Shown: positions 52,743 through 61,065 of the stretch, piece after piece
How the letters are laid out: the number at the start of each line of letters is the position of its first letter
Position numbering within the stretch: the first letter of the stretch is position 1
Origin: JAKFWF01 sp963741505
GTDB taxonomy: Bacteria > Pseudomonadota > Alphaproteobacteria > Rhizobiales > Hyphomicrobiaceae
Reading direction: 5' to 3'
NCBI GenBank assembly: GCA_963741505.1
Contig: CAVUIJ010000013.1
Coordinates: forward strand, 62,001 to 126,000
Length of the DNA: 64,000 bases
Made by a program: the position numbers and the translations under genes
The notes under the pieces: model-generated
The model's database searches: none
Told to the model about the DNA's origin: nothing
The model's input: only the letters and a program-made list of their open reading frames with translations

Positions 52743-54419
52743 TTATTCAACGATGAACCCGTAGTCGCCCTTGAGACCGCCGTCGGGCATGGCAGTGCCC
52801 TTGCCGTAGATCTTGTTCAGGTGACCGAGGAAATTCGCCTTCATGTCGGTGGCCGGCGCCAGGCCGTCGTCAGGACGGGACAATTCGCGGCGAGCCGAGG
52901 GGCGAACCAGGTACGGCGTGACGATGACGACGAGTTCGGTCTCTTCCTTGATGAAGTCGCGGCTGCGGAACAGCGTGCCGAGCACCGGCAGATCCTTGAG
53001 GCCCGGGAAGCCATCGATGTTCTGCTTCAGGTTGTCCGAGATCAGGCCGGCGAGAGCCAGCGAGCCGCCGGACGGCAGTTCCACCGTCGATTTTGCCTGC
53101 CGCTTTTTGAGCGCCGGGATCGAGATGCTGCTCAATGTAACGGCGCCGCTGTTGGTGAGTTCGCTGACCTCGGTCTCGATCTTCAGGCTGATTCGGCCCT
53201 CCGACAGCACCATCGGCGTGAACGACAGGCCGACGCCGAACTCCTTGTAGGTCACCGACAGCGCGCCCGAGGTATCGACAACCGGGATCGGATACTCGCC
53301 GCCGGCCAGGAACTTGGCGGTTTCGCCCGAGACCGCCGTCAGGTTCGGCTCCGCCAGCGTCTTGACCAGGCCGTCGCGCTCGAGCGCGCGAATCGCGTGA
53401 CTGATGCGGTTGCCACCTGCGCCCCAGCCGCCGCTGGAAGCCGGAGTTGCCGAAGGCTCCCGTTGCTGGCCCGGCGTTGTAGTTGCAGAGCTGCGCCGAC
53501 GCCGCAGGCATCGAGGGATCGCTCGGGTCACCGGCAGTGGAGAAGCCGGACATCGGCAGGCTTGCCGAGGCCCGCCGCGGCGGTCAGCGGCAGTGCATTG
53601 GCGGTCAGCAGAGCCGTCGACGAAATTGCCGTTGGCGAGCTGTGCACCAAGATTGATGCCGAACTGCTTCAGCAGCGAGCGCTGCACTTCGGCCATCACC
53701 ACCCGCAGCATCACCTGGTCCTCGCCGTCGATCGCGAGCAGGTTGATCACCTTCGACTTGGCGTCGGCACCGCTGGCCTTCACGTCCGAGTTGCCGGTGG
53801 TGGACACGGCGCTTTGCGACTGGATTTCGACCGAGACGAACTGGATCGCGATCTGCACCGCGCGCGCGGCATCGGCCGGGGTGCGCACCGAGCCGTTGAG
53901 CACGACCGCCTCGTTGATCATCTCGACCTTGATGCTCGATCCCGGCAGCAGCCGGTTCAGCATGCTCTCGAGGCCGGAGGAATCACGCTCGACATAGAGC
54001 TCGAGGGTCAGGAACTGCTGGCCCTGGTTGTCGAAGAAGAAGGCATTGGCGACGCCGCTCTTCTTCGCCAGCAGGAAGATGCGGTTCGAGGTCTGCACCA
54101 CCGCATCGACGACACTCGGATCGGAGATCAGCACATCCTGCAGATGGCGCGGCACTTCGAGCACGGTGGACTTGTTGAGGCCCATCCGCAGCTTCTTGTG
54201 CGCCGGCAACCCGGCCTCGCTGATGCGCATGATCGACTGCAAACCGCCTGGATGCTGCAGCTCCTGGACGTTGCCGTCGAGCTTCATCGCAGCGCGCTTG
54301 GGATTGGCAGCACTCTGGGCAAGCGCATCGCCGCCGCTCAAGGCGGGAGCCAGGCTCCCGGCGAGGCCGCAAATGCCGGCCAGGGCAAGGCCCTTGGCGA
54401 TGGTCGCAATATTCCGCAT
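52743..54419 (-). CDS. cpaC: Tad pilus secretin CpaC (internal frame switches)
   Basis: Outer membrane secretin through which Flp pili pass, about 558 codons. It begins at ATG 54419 with a signal peptide (IATIAKGLALAGICGLAGSL). The N-terminal pilus/secretin-N domain follows (LRMGLNKSTVLEVPRHLQDV, FFFDNQGQQFLTLELYVERD), then a BON-like segment and the secretin domain (LVKTLAEPNLTAVSGETAKF, LSFTPMVLSEGRISLKIETE, LPSGGSLALAGLISDNLKQN, VVIVTPYLVRP). Between about 53620 and 53430 the main frame gives Arg/Cys-rich nonsense. Sensible sequence lies in the two other frames in turn (TANALPLTAAAGLGKP, then STAGDPSDPSMPAASAQLCN). Two or three indels that cancel would explain this. Start and end agree with a full secretin. 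Confidence 0.9.
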   Translation of the reverse strand: MRNIATIAKGLALAGICGLAGSLAPALSGGDALAQSAANPKRAAMKLDGNVQELQHPGGLQSIMRISEAGLPAHKKLRMGLNKSTVLEVPRHLQDVLISDPSVVDAVVQTSNRIFLLAKKSGVANAFFFDNQGQQFLTLELYVERDSSGLESMLNRLLPGSSIKVEMINEAVVLNGSVRTPADAARAVQIAIQFVSVEIQSQSAVSTTGNSDVKASGADAKSKVINLLAIDGEDQVMLRVVMAEVQRSLLKQFGINLGAQLANGNFVDGSADRQCTAADRRGGPRQACRCPASPLPVTRAIPRCLRRRRSSATTTPGQQREPSATPASSGGWGAGGNRISHAIRALERDGLVKTLAEPNLTAVSGETAKFLAGGEYPIPVVDTSGALSVTYKEFGVGLSFTPMVLSEGRISLKIETEVSELTNSGAVTLSSISIPALKKRQAKSTVELPSGGSLALAGLISDNLKQNIDGFPGLKDLPVLGTLFRSRDFIKEETELVVIVTPYLVRPSARRELSRPDDGLAPATDMKANFLGHLNKIYGKGTAMPDGGLKGDYGFIVE

Positions 54420-54543
54420 GGATATGGAGCCTTCTGACGAGCTACCGAAACGAGGGGTGCACTCAGACGCGGACACATACGCAGACGGGTAATCGGTCTT
54501 GAATTGACGCTCGTTGCCGGCTGGAGCCGGCAGCGAGGTAGGA

Positions 54544-55344
54544 TCAGTTGACGCCGTAGGCGCGAGACTTCACGCCGTAGCGCAGGATACGGACCGAGTT
54601 GCCGCGATCCTTCTTGTTCATATCGTCGTTGGCGGTCGGACCGTCGCCGTTGAGGTCGGCGATCGAGCGCAGGGCAAGCGAGATTTCACCCATCGTATTG
54701 GCCATCGCCAGCAGCTCGGACTGCTTCGGCGTCAGCTCCAGCGTGGCGACGGTGCCCTCGGCGTTCTTTTTGCCTTCCTTGGCCTCGATCTGCTGGCCGA
54801 TGGCAAGCACCCGAACGTTGCGGAAGAGCGTGTCGGTAACGACGTCCTCGGTGCCGTTCTTGGTGCGCTTGCGCTGCGTCAAGATGACGTCGACATGGTC
54901 GTTGGGCAGGATCAGCTTGGCGACGGCGGTCTTTTCCTCGATCTTGGTCGAGATCGCGCGCATGCCGGGCGGCAGGATCGCCGCCAGAATGCCGCCGGCG
55001 CCGGGCTTGATCACCTTGTTGTCTGTGATCGGCTCGCCGGAAAGGATCGGTGCACGGGCAATGTGACCGGAATATTCGTTCAGCGCCTGGGGCTTCGCGG
55101 TGCTGGTGATGAAGCTCGGGCTGAGCGCGTCCTTGGGCCAGTCCTGCCAGCGGAAGCTCTGCTCGGTCGCAACCGTGCCGAGCGGGAGATCGGAGCGGGC
55201 AACGAGCACCTTGACGGCATCGACGACCCGGTCGACGACCGGCGCTGGTTTCGGCGGCTGCTTCAACATGCTGCCCATCATCACGAACGCGAGAATGCCA
55301 GCGACGCCTGCGACGGAAATTCCGATCAATTGTGCTTTCTTCAT
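54544..55344 (-). CDS. cpaB: Tad pilus assembly protein CpaB (RcpC)
   Basis: A 266-residue protein with an N-terminal membrane helix (LIGISVAGVAGILAFVMMGS). The SAF/CpaB domain follows (VLVARSDLPLGTVATEQSFR, APILSGEPITDNKVIKPGAG), then the RcpC domain (MRAISTKIEEKTAVAKLILP, NDHVDVILTQRKRT, VLAIGQQIEAKEGK, ATLELTPKQSELLAMANTMG). It is a periplasmic component thought to stabilise the secretin or bind peptidoglycan. It is upstream of cpaC in the usual cpaA-B-C order. Confidence 0.92.
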   Translation of the reverse strand: MKKAQLIGISVAGVAGILAFVMMGSMLKQPPKPAPVVDRVVDAVKVLVARSDLPLGTVATEQSFRWQDWPKDALSPSFITSTAKPQALNEYSGHIARAPILSGEPITDNKVIKPGAGGILAAILPPGMRAISTKIEEKTAVAKLILPNDHVDVILTQRKRTKNGTEDVVTDTLFRNVRVLAIGQQIEAKEGKKNAEGTVATLELTPKQSELLAMANTMGEISLALRSIADLNGDGPTANDDMNKKDRGNSVRILRYGVKSRAYGVN

Positions 55345-55572
55345 AGCGCAGCAGGTCCTTTCAGCGGTCGCGCACGACCTCGGTCACTGCTCACTATGCC
55401 GCCCAAGTCTCAACGCCCGGTTAATTGGCGTATGTTTTCGATGCAGGCATGGACAGCCGGGGCGGCGAGCGACCGGCCACCGCAAGAACACACGGCCCGT
55501 GCCGCAATTGAAGCGGAACGCGGGCCGTAGAAGGAAAAGCCGCGGATGTCTGGCCGCCGCTGCTGGCTTCGA

Positions 55573-56076
55573 TCAGCCTGCAAACGCCGCGAACCAGGGG
55601 GTCGAGGGGTAGATCCACAATGCTGCGCCGGCAAGCGCGATACCATACGGTATGCCGCCGTTGCGGTCGTGCAGGCGCATTGCCCATTCCTGGCCCATGA
55701 TCCAGACCGGTGGAATGATGCTGCGGTAGGTCAGCAACACGATGGCGAGGACGCCGCCAAACAGTGTGACCATGACCAGGTAGGGCATCATGCTGCCGAA
55801 GCCCAACCACAAGGCCGCGGCGGCCAGCAGCTTGGCGTCGCCGCCGCCAAGCCAACGCATCCAGAACATGAAGACGCCGATGCCCAGAAACAGCAAGCCG
55901 GCGGACACGTGATTGGCGATCGTCAATAGCGGCATGCCGACCATCAAGGCCGAAATCGCGAATGCCGCGATCAGACCCAGCGACACGCGATTGGGGATTG
56001 TCATCGTGAACAGGTCCATCGCCCCGGCGAACGCCATTGCGACTGGGAACATCATCAGCAGGGGATATTCGAACAT
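55573..56076 (-). CDS. cpaA: Prepilin peptidase CpaA (TadV)
   Basis: A 167-residue polytopic membrane aspartic protease (A24 family). The catalytic Asp residues are in AFAGAMDLFTMTIPN and MRWLGGGDAKLLAA (GxGD-type). About five hydrophobic segments are seen (FAISALMVGMPLLTI, VSAGLLFLGIGVFMFWM, LVMVTLFGGVLAIVLL). The short form without the methylase domain is typical of TadV/CpaA. It cleaves the leader of the Flp pilins encoded just upstream, and of the TadE-like pseudopilins. It lies 229 bp upstream of cpaB. Confidence 0.92.
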   Translation of the reverse strand: MFEYPLLMMFPVAMAFAGAMDLFTMTIPNRVSLGLIAAFAISALMVGMPLLTIANHVSAGLLFLGIGVFMFWMRWLGGGDAKLLAAAALWLGFGSMMPYLVMVTLFGGVLAIVLLTYRSIIPPVWIMGQEWAMRLHDRNGGIPYGIALAGAALWIYPSTPWFAAFAG

Positions 56077-56163
56077 TGGTACTCTCGATCGCGATCTGAA
56101 GAGTGAAATCCGCGAGTTTGCGCCCGGGTCTCCGTTACGTGCGCAGCAGGCGTTGGCCCGGCA

Positions 56164-56328
56164 TCACGGGAAGCCCTTTTTCACGGCGGTAAAGACGTCG
56201 ACAATGCCCTGCCCCACCTCCAGCGCGACCGTGACGATGGCGAGGCCAATCGAGCCGGCGATCAGGGCGTATTCGATCGCCGTCGCCCCGCTTTCATCCC
56301 GCCCGAAACGGCGAAGCAATGCCCACAT
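56164..56328 (-). CDS. flp: Flp family type IVb pilin (divergent copy)
   Basis: 54 residues from ATG 56328, with GAGGAGAAAG directly upstream. MWALLRRFGRDESGATAIEY is a Flp prepilin leader with cleavage after the Gly and Glu at mature position 5; a hydrophobic helix follows (ALIAGSIGLAIVTVALEVGQ). It differs from the three near-identical pilins beyond it and ends AVKKGFP. It is the pilin nearest cpaA, 87 bp upstream of it, and may be transcribed with cpaA-B-C. It could be a minor pilin or one used under other conditions. Confidence 0.9.
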   Translation of the reverse strand: MWALLRRFGRDESGATAIEYALIAGSIGLAIVTVALEVGQGIVDVFTAVKKGFP

Positions 56329-56606
56329 GACTTTCTCCTCGGAATTTTCAATCTTCTGCCGCCTCGTCGGCAGCGCCCAGGCCATGGCGCACATCCTAAG
56401 CCTTCGAGTGTTAACGGGCCTGCCAACCCGCCAGCCAATATTGAAACTTTTTCGATTGCCCTAGCTTTTGACCAACAATGCTTGGCGTCATCGAACCAAT
56501 ATCGAACAACCGCCAGTTCAGATGGGCGCCATTAGCGCAGAAGGGCGGAACGCCATCGGCGCCCGCCCCCTGTTCGTGCACATAGCCCGATGATCAGGCC
56601 AGCAGC

Positions 56607-56783
56607 TTACTGCTGCACGCTCGTCAGACCCTTCTTCACCGAGGTGAAGGTGTCCTTGATGGCGGTGCCGACTTCACCGACGATGGTGATGATGAAAACG
56701 CCGATCAGCGCGGCGATCAGGCCGTACTCGATCGCGGTGGCGCCGGACTCGCACTTGGCAAAACGGGCGAAGAGGTTCTTCAT
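56607..56783 (-). CDS. flp: Flp pilin copy 1
   Basis: A 58-residue prepilin from ATG 56783 (GGAGTACC upstream). MKNLFARFAKCESGATAIEY is the leader with its processing site (G/ATAIEY), followed by the hydrophobic helix GLIAALIGVFIITIVGEVGT and the tail TFTSVKKGLTSVQQ. The protein is identical to copies 2 and 3. Nucleotide differences are few and mostly silent. It is the first of three near-identical genes with roughly 460-470 bp periods. The upstream region contains a CtrA-like site. No clear terminator was found after this copy. Confidence 0.93.
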   Translation of the reverse strand: MKNLFARFAKCESGATAIEYGLIAALIGVFIITIVGEVGTAIKDTFTSVKKGLTSVQQ

Positions 56784-56891
56784 GACTTCAGGTACTCCCA
56801 ATGGGTTTCAATTCCGGGGCTTGCTCCCCTGTTCATTCGAGCTGTGTTCGAGACTCGACCTTGAACTGCCGTTAAGAGTACGCCCCACCAA

Positions 56892-56906
56892 TTAACATCC
56901 GGTTGA
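56892..56906 (-). promoter_or_regulatory. CtrA-like site upstream of Flp pilin copy 1
   Basis: Read on the minus strand: TCAA-CCGGATG-TTAA, 109 bp before the pilin start. It fits TTAA-N7-TTAA with one mismatch. Equivalent elements occur upstream of copies 2 and 3. CtrA control of pilin genes is known in Caulobacter; here it is inferred. Confidence 0.3.
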
Positions 56907-56990
56907 ATTGAGGTATTCCGCAAAAAATACTATTCGCCTTTTGCCTTAAAAATAGATTTAGCGATGCCTGTTTTCAAATCAGTTTCCGAA

Positions 56991-57027
56991 AACAAAAAAG
57001 CCGCTCGATCCAATTGATCGAACGGCT
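56991..57027 (-). terminator. Rho-independent terminator after Flp pilin copy 2
   Basis: On the minus strand AGCCGTTCGATC pairs with GATCGAGCGGCT (one G-U-type mismatch, 5-nt loop), followed by TTTTTTGTT. It lies 50 bp after the copy 2 stop and isolates it from copy 1. Confidence 0.88.
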
Positions 57028-57077
57028 CTCTTGTTGACTTCCGGCCGTGCCCCGCAGCGCGGACGGATGAGCGCAAC

Positions 57078-57254
57078 TTACTGCTGCACGCTCGTCAGAC
57101 CCTTCTTCACCGAGGTGAAGGTGTCCTTGATGGCGGTGCCGACTTCACCGACGATGGTGATGATGAACACGCCGATCAGCGCGGCGATCAGGCCGTACTC
57201 GATCGCGGTGGCGCCGGACTCGCACTTGGCAAAACGCGCAAACAGGTTCTTCAT
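57078..57254 (-). CDS. flp: Flp pilin copy 2
   Basis: A 58-residue prepilin from ATG 57254, identical in protein sequence to copies 1 and 3 (leader MKNLFARFAKCESG, mature ATAIEYGLIAALIGVFIITI). Its DNA differs at a few sites, such as CGCGCAAACAGG in place of CGGGCGAAGAGG near the start. It is bounded downstream by its own terminator and upstream by an AT-rich promoter region with a CtrA-like element, so it is probably monocistronic. Confidence 0.93.
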   Translation of the reverse strand: MKNLFARFAKCESGATAIEYGLIAALIGVFIITIVGEVGTAIKDTFTSVKKGLTSVQQ

Positions 57255-57420
57255 GACTCGCATACTCCGTTTTGATCAACTCTAGCTGTTATCCCCAGCC
57301 CAGCTGAACTTCGCCCGAAGTCCAAACTTGAACTGGTCCCGAACATATATGTGGTCGTTTAAAATACCGTTTCGCAACCGGCGCAGTTTCGCCGACGTAA
57401 CGCGCGTTTGCCGATATTGC

Positions 57421-57435
57421 TTAATCGGAATATAA
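57421..57435 (-). promoter_or_regulatory. CtrA-like site upstream of Flp pilin copy 2
   Basis: Minus strand: TTAT-ATTCCGA-TTAA, 167 bp before the start codon of copy 2. The TTAA half is exact and the other half has one mismatch. It lies between the terminator of copy 3 and the copy 2 gene, where its promoter must be. Confidence 0.27.
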
Positions 57436-57463
57436 CGACGAGCATAATCTTTTTGGTACAATG

Positions 57464-57501
57464 AAATAAAAAAATCCGCCCAGTCGTTTCCGACTGGGCG
57501 G
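57464..57501 (-). terminator. Rho-independent terminator after Flp pilin copy 3
   Basis: On the minus strand CCGCCCAGTCG-GAAA-CGACTGGGCGG (57476-57501), a perfect 11-bp stem with a GAAA tetraloop, followed by ATTTTTTTATTT. It lies 36 bp after the copy 3 stop. Confidence 0.95.
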
Positions 57502-57537
57502 TTGCTAATCGACTGGCCGATGAGGCCGTCGGCGTGC

Positions 57538-57714
57538 TTACTGCTGCACGCTCGTCAGACCCTTCTTCACCGAGGTGAAGGTGTCCTTGATGGCGGTGCC
57601 GACTTCGCCGACGATGGTGATGATGAAAACGCCGATCAGCGCGGCAATGAGGCCGTACTCGATCGCGGTGGCGCCGGACTCGCACTTGGCAAAACGGGCG
57701 AAGAGGTTCTTCAT
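57538..57714 (-). CDS. flp: Flp pilin copy 3
   Basis: A 58-residue prepilin from ATG 57714, identical in protein to copies 1 and 2. The DNA has its own silent changes (for example CTTCGCCGACG where the others have CTTCACCGACG). A strong terminator follows. The upstream side faces the 580-bp AT-rich divergent region shared with the plus-strand accessory genes. As the outermost copy it may have the strongest promoter, but this cannot be judged from sequence. Confidence 0.93.
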   Translation of the reverse strand: MKNLFARFAKCESGATAIEYGLIAALIGVFIITIVGEVGTAIKDTFTSVKKGLTSVQQ

Positions 57715-57815
57715 GACTGGGTACTCCAAATGGTTGACTGACTGCGCTGTCGCGCTCCCGTTCAGCAGCACTTCAGCGGTGCCGTCCGAACAATTGCGAC
57801 GTTAGCGTCAGGAAA

Positions 57816-57830
57816 TTAATATCAAGTTAC
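57816..57830 (-). promoter_or_regulatory. CtrA-like site upstream of Flp pilin copy 3
   Basis: Minus strand: GTAA-CTTGATA-TTAA, 102 bp before the copy 3 start. One mismatch to TTAA-N7-TTAA, with the exact half nearest the gene, as for copies 1 and 2. Confidence 0.3.
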
Positions 57831-58294
57831 CGCGCTGGCCTCAGGCATTAACAGCAAGCAACAAAACAAATCCGCTCAAATAATAAGCGTTGCGAACAAG
57901 CATTGTCGAGTTTTATAATCGTATCAATGCGTAAATTTTTCGCTTAAATTCGAATTTTTACCTGCTCTTTCGGTCGCACCTAAGAAGTATTGCTTGTAAT
58001 TCTATAGTTTTCACGAACGCCTGCCCACCAGATATTCATGCAGTTCGCTGCTTTGGCCGGTGCCGGCGCTGCCAACGCTTCCGAACCCACGTCAGGCCAA
58101 GTCGAAGGTCCGCAACATCAGCCATTACTTCTTGCACGAAGTTCGCGGCGGAAACGTCACCGGGGCGTGCAATTTCGCGGTCACCTGACCAGCCGTGCAG
58201 ATCCGCCCCAGAACTGCTCACTCGTTTGCAGTTCCTTCACCAATTTCAGGCGTTATGGCGGTAGCACCCCGTAAGCCGGAGGATCTCGACCGCC
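57831..58294. promoter_or_regulatory. AT-rich divergent regulatory region of the pilus locus
   Basis: No gene. Roughly 57840-58010 is far more AT-rich than the genome (for example GTTTTATAATCG, AAATTTTTCGCTTAAATTCG). It separates pilin copy 3 (minus) from the secretin-N-like gene (plus). Short open frames at 58036-58274 on both strands overlap each other and look spurious. Promoters for the plus-strand accessory genes are expected here. Confidence 0.4.
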
Positions 58295-58810
58295 ATGTCA
58301 GCCTTTTCACTTTTCCCGCGCCGCAGCCTCTCGAGCCCGATCTCGGCTTTCCTGACCGCGTCCGCTGCCTTGGCAACGGTGGCCGTCGAGATCCCGGCCG
58401 CCCGTGCCAATGACCTGATCGTCAAGTATGATCAATCGCAATTGCTGCGCCTGCCGCGGCCGGCAGCGGAAATCATCATCGGCAACCCGACGATCGCCGA
58501 CGTTTCGGTGCAGGGCGGCAACCTGCTGGTGGTCACCGGCAAGTCGTTCGGCATCACCAATATCATAGCCCTCGATGCCGATCGCAACATCATTCAGGAC
58601 CAGCGCGTGCTGGTACAGCGCGACGAAGTCAGGGTGGTCAACCTGCAAAAGGGCAGCAAACGCGAGAGCTACAATTGCTCGCCGCAATGCAACCCGTCGA
58701 TCACCATCGGTGATGATCCGGCCTTCTTCGCCAGCGTCTCGGCCAATACGGAGCGCAAGCTCAAGTCGTCCGAGGGCGGCTCGGAAGGCGGCGGCGCCGG
58801 ATCGAACTAG
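58295..58810 (+). CDS. Pilus assembly N-terminal (secretin-N-like) domain protein
   Basis: A 171-residue exported protein from ATG 58295 (CCGGAGGA upstream). The signal peptide (LSSPISAFLTASAALATVAV, cleavage near ARAN) is followed by the domain that also forms the N-terminus of CpaC/RhcC1: LIVKYDQSQLLRLPRPAAEI, IIGNPTIADVSVQGGNLLVV, TGKSFGITNIIALDADRNII. The C-terminus has a Cys pair (NCSPQCNPSI) and a Gly/Ser-rich tail. It has no secretin barrel, so it is a stand-alone partner that may assist CpaC in the periplasm. It is divergent from the pilins and upstream of two TadE-like genes. Confidence 0.88.
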   Translation: MSAFSLFPRRSLSSPISAFLTASAALATVAVEIPAARANDLIVKYDQSQLLRLPRPAAEIIIGNPTIADVSVQGGNLLVVTGKSFGITNIIALDADRNIIQDQRVLVQRDEVRVVNLQKGSKRESYNCSPQCNPSITIGDDPAFFASVSANTERKLKSSEGGSEGGGAGSN

Positions 58811-59044
58811 AGCTGGTGCGACACTTTACATTGCAGCTTCAAAAGCGGCGCTCGCCCCGACATCAGGCTGGCGCCGCTGTCACTCATCGGCCTCACTCGT
58901 ATTGCGAGCGATCGCCGGCCCGAAATCGTTAATCCGCCAGCAACCATGCCAAATCATAAAGCCGACAATAAACAAGCCGTTTAGATTTTTCGTATTCATT
59001 GGCAGAGCCGATCGTGGGTTTCGTTGGCTCGAGGTAAGCGTACG

Positions 59045-59614
59045 ATGAAAAATGGGCTCTCTCTCTTGTGCCGCCAGGCGCGGGCAAGTGCTTTCCGGCA
59101 TTTCGGCAACCTGCGGCGCGACGACAACGGCGCGACGGCGATCGAGTTCGCCATGGTCTCCATGCCGTTCCTGGCGCTGTTGTTCGGCATCATCGCCGTC
59201 GGCCTGTTCTTCTTCACGACGTTCTCGCTGGAAAACGCCATCGAGCAGGCTTCACGCCCGCTGCGCACCGGTGAAGCCCAGACCGCCGGCATGACCAAGG
59301 ACCAGTTCAAGACCAGCGTCTGCCACAACGTGCCCGCCTACGTCGATTGCGCCGGCAAGCTGCGGATCAACGTTCAGAAGTACAATTTGGGTGACATCAT
59401 CGTGGCGCCGGCCTGCGTCGACGCCGGTGGCGCGCTTGTTCAGCCCGCGGCAACCGCCTTCGCACCTGGTGCCGCCAACCAGATCATGCTCGTCACCGCC
59501 TGCCTTGAGTGGGAGCTGGCCGGGAAGATTCCGTTCCTGACGCTGTCGTCCATGGGCAACGGCTCGGCTCTGATCCAGGCGTCGACCACTTTCAAGATCG
59601 AACCCTACAATTGA
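59045..59614 (+). CDS. TadE/TadF-like pseudopilin 1
   Basis: A 189-residue protein from ATG 59045 (GAGGT upstream). The N-terminal region has RRDDNGATAIEFAMVSMPFL, the type IVb pseudopilin processing motif (G/ATAIEF), followed by the hydrophobic helix ALLFGIIAVGLFFFTTFSLE. The C-terminal domain carries four Cys residues (SVCHNV, VDCAG, PACVDA, TACLEW), likely disulfide-linked in the periplasm. TadE/F proteins are minor pseudopilins processed by CpaA and needed for Flp pilus biogenesis. The next TadE-like gene starts 50 bp later. Confidence 0.9.
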   Translation: MKNGLSLLCRQARASAFRHFGNLRRDDNGATAIEFAMVSMPFLALLFGIIAVGLFFFTTFSLENAIEQASRPLRTGEAQTAGMTKDQFKTSVCHNVPAYVDCAGKLRINVQKYNLGDIIVAPACVDAGGALVQPAATAFAPGAANQIMLVTACLEWELAGKIPFLTLSSMGNGSALIQASTTFKIEPYN

Positions 59615-59664
59615 TTGCGCACGCGAAAGCACTCGGTACGCTGCGAACACGGAAAGACGGACGA

Positions 59665-60276
59665 ATGACCATGCAGAACCTCAGCTTCGGCCGAATGAAA
59701 TCCACGATGCGAGCGCTTCTCGGCTATTTGCAGCGGGACGAACGCGGTATCGCCGCCATCGAGTTCGCCATGATCGTGCCGATCATGTTCTTCCTGTTCG
59801 TCGGGTCGGTCGAATTCAGCCAGGCGATTACCGTCGACCGCCGCGTCACCCAGATCGCGAGTTCGACCGCCGATCTCGTCGCGCGCGAAAAGACGATCAC
59901 CACCGCCCAGCTCGACAACATCATGACCATCGCCAAGGTGCTGATGCGGCCATACGACACGACGAAGATGAAAATCACGCTCGTCAGCGTCGGCGCCAAG
60001 GCCGGCAACAACTCGATCACCAAGGTCTGCTGGGCGTACAACTTCCAAGGTGGAACCCACACCTACGCCAAGGGTGACGTCTACTCCCTGCCGACCAAAG
60101 ACATCATCGATGCCGGCGGCAGCGTCATGGTGGCCGAAGTCGAATACGACTATACGCCGCTGATCTTCAATTATTTCATCACCACATCCACGAAGCTGAC
60201 CGACAAGTTCTTCTTGAAGCCGCGCGTCTCGAGCATGATCCAGTACAACGCGGAACCGATATGCACCGTGACCTGA
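59665..60276 (+). CDS. TadE/TadF-like pseudopilin 2
   Basis: 203 residues from ATG 59665. LQRDERGIAAIEFAMIVPIM is a pseudopilin processing site (G/IAAIEF), followed by the helix MFFLFVGSVEFSQAITVDRR. The remainder is periplasmic (VTQIASSTADLVAREKTITT, VWAYNFQGG-like core, YDYTPLIFNYFITTSTKLTD), with a C-terminal Cys (EPICTVT). The pattern EFSQA-VDRRV-IASSTADLVAR is typical of the second TadE-like protein in alphaproteobacterial tad loci. It is probably in one operon with pseudopilin 1. Confidence 0.9.
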   Translation: MTMQNLSFGRMKSTMRALLGYLQRDERGIAAIEFAMIVPIMFFLFVGSVEFSQAITVDRRVTQIASSTADLVAREKTITTAQLDNIMTIAKVLMRPYDTTKMKITLVSVGAKAGNNSITKVCWAYNFQGGTHTYAKGDVYSLPTKDIIDAGGSVMVAEVEYDYTPLIFNYFITTSTKLTDKFFLKPRVSSMIQYNAEPICTVT

Positions 60277-60434
60277 CTGTCCAATAGCAGCCGATCGGGA
60301 GGCGCGGCGCCGAACAGCAGTGTTCGGCGTTTCTTGCGTTCCGGAGAAACTATTGTGCCTGAAAATGAGATAGTTAGGCGATTGCTTCCGGGTACGACCT
60401 ATCTATAACCATCCAATCGAACAGATGTTCAGTG

Positions 60435-61065
60435 ATGATGGTGAGGATGGGACGGCGCTCGGAACACACCGCGGAAGATCTGCGAACATTGATCCTCGAA
60501 GCCAGCGAACAGATTATCGCGGCGCAAGGTCTGGCGGGGCTCTCGGCCCGCGAAATCGCCCGCAGCGTCGGCTATTCCCCGGGCACGATCTATAACATCT
60601 TCGATAGTCTCGACGATCTGATCCTGCAGGTCGAAGGCCGGCTCTTGGACCAACTCGACGCAACGCTCGCAAACCTGCCCTGCGAAGGCTCGCCGCACTC
60701 CCGCGTACTGCAACTTGGTCGCGCCTATCTGACCTTCACTGCCGAACGGCCGCGCCTGTGGAACGTGCTGTTCGAACACCATCTTCCTGCATCGGAGCAG
60801 GTTCCGGCCTGGTACCAGGACAAGCTCGACACCCTGATGCGGCGCGTCGAAAACGCACTGCGGCCCCTTGCCCCCGGCGGCGAGCAGGCCGATGTCGAAA
60901 GAGCGGCCCGAGTTCTGATGGGCGGGCGTGCATGGCATCACTTCGCTCGCCACCGCCGAAAAGTTGTCGACCGTGACTTCGGAGGGGGCCCAGGCCCTGG
61001 TCGACGATCTGATCACGCACTATCTCGCAGGCCTCGAGCACAGGCGCCTCGCCGCCGCCTGTTGA
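60435..61065 (+). CDS. TetR/AcrR family transcriptional regulator (apparent frameshift)
   Basis: About 210 residues when joined. The N-terminal HTH domain is clear: DLRTLILEASEQIIAAQGLA, GLSAREIARSVGYSPGTIYN and IFDSLDDLILQVEGRLLDQL. The ligand-binding half (LQLGRAYLTFTAERPRLWNV, EQVPAWYQDKLDTLMRRVEN) runs until about 60920. There the frame should change by +1: removing one A from GTTCTGATGGGCGGG gives LWAGVHGITSLATAEKLSTV, continuing to a stop at 61065. Left uncorrected, the frame runs on to 61163 as Arg-rich sequence opposite the acyltransferase gene. Start could be ATG 60435 or a nearby codon. The target is unknown; the convergent plsB-like gene is not an obvious target. Confidence 0.85.
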
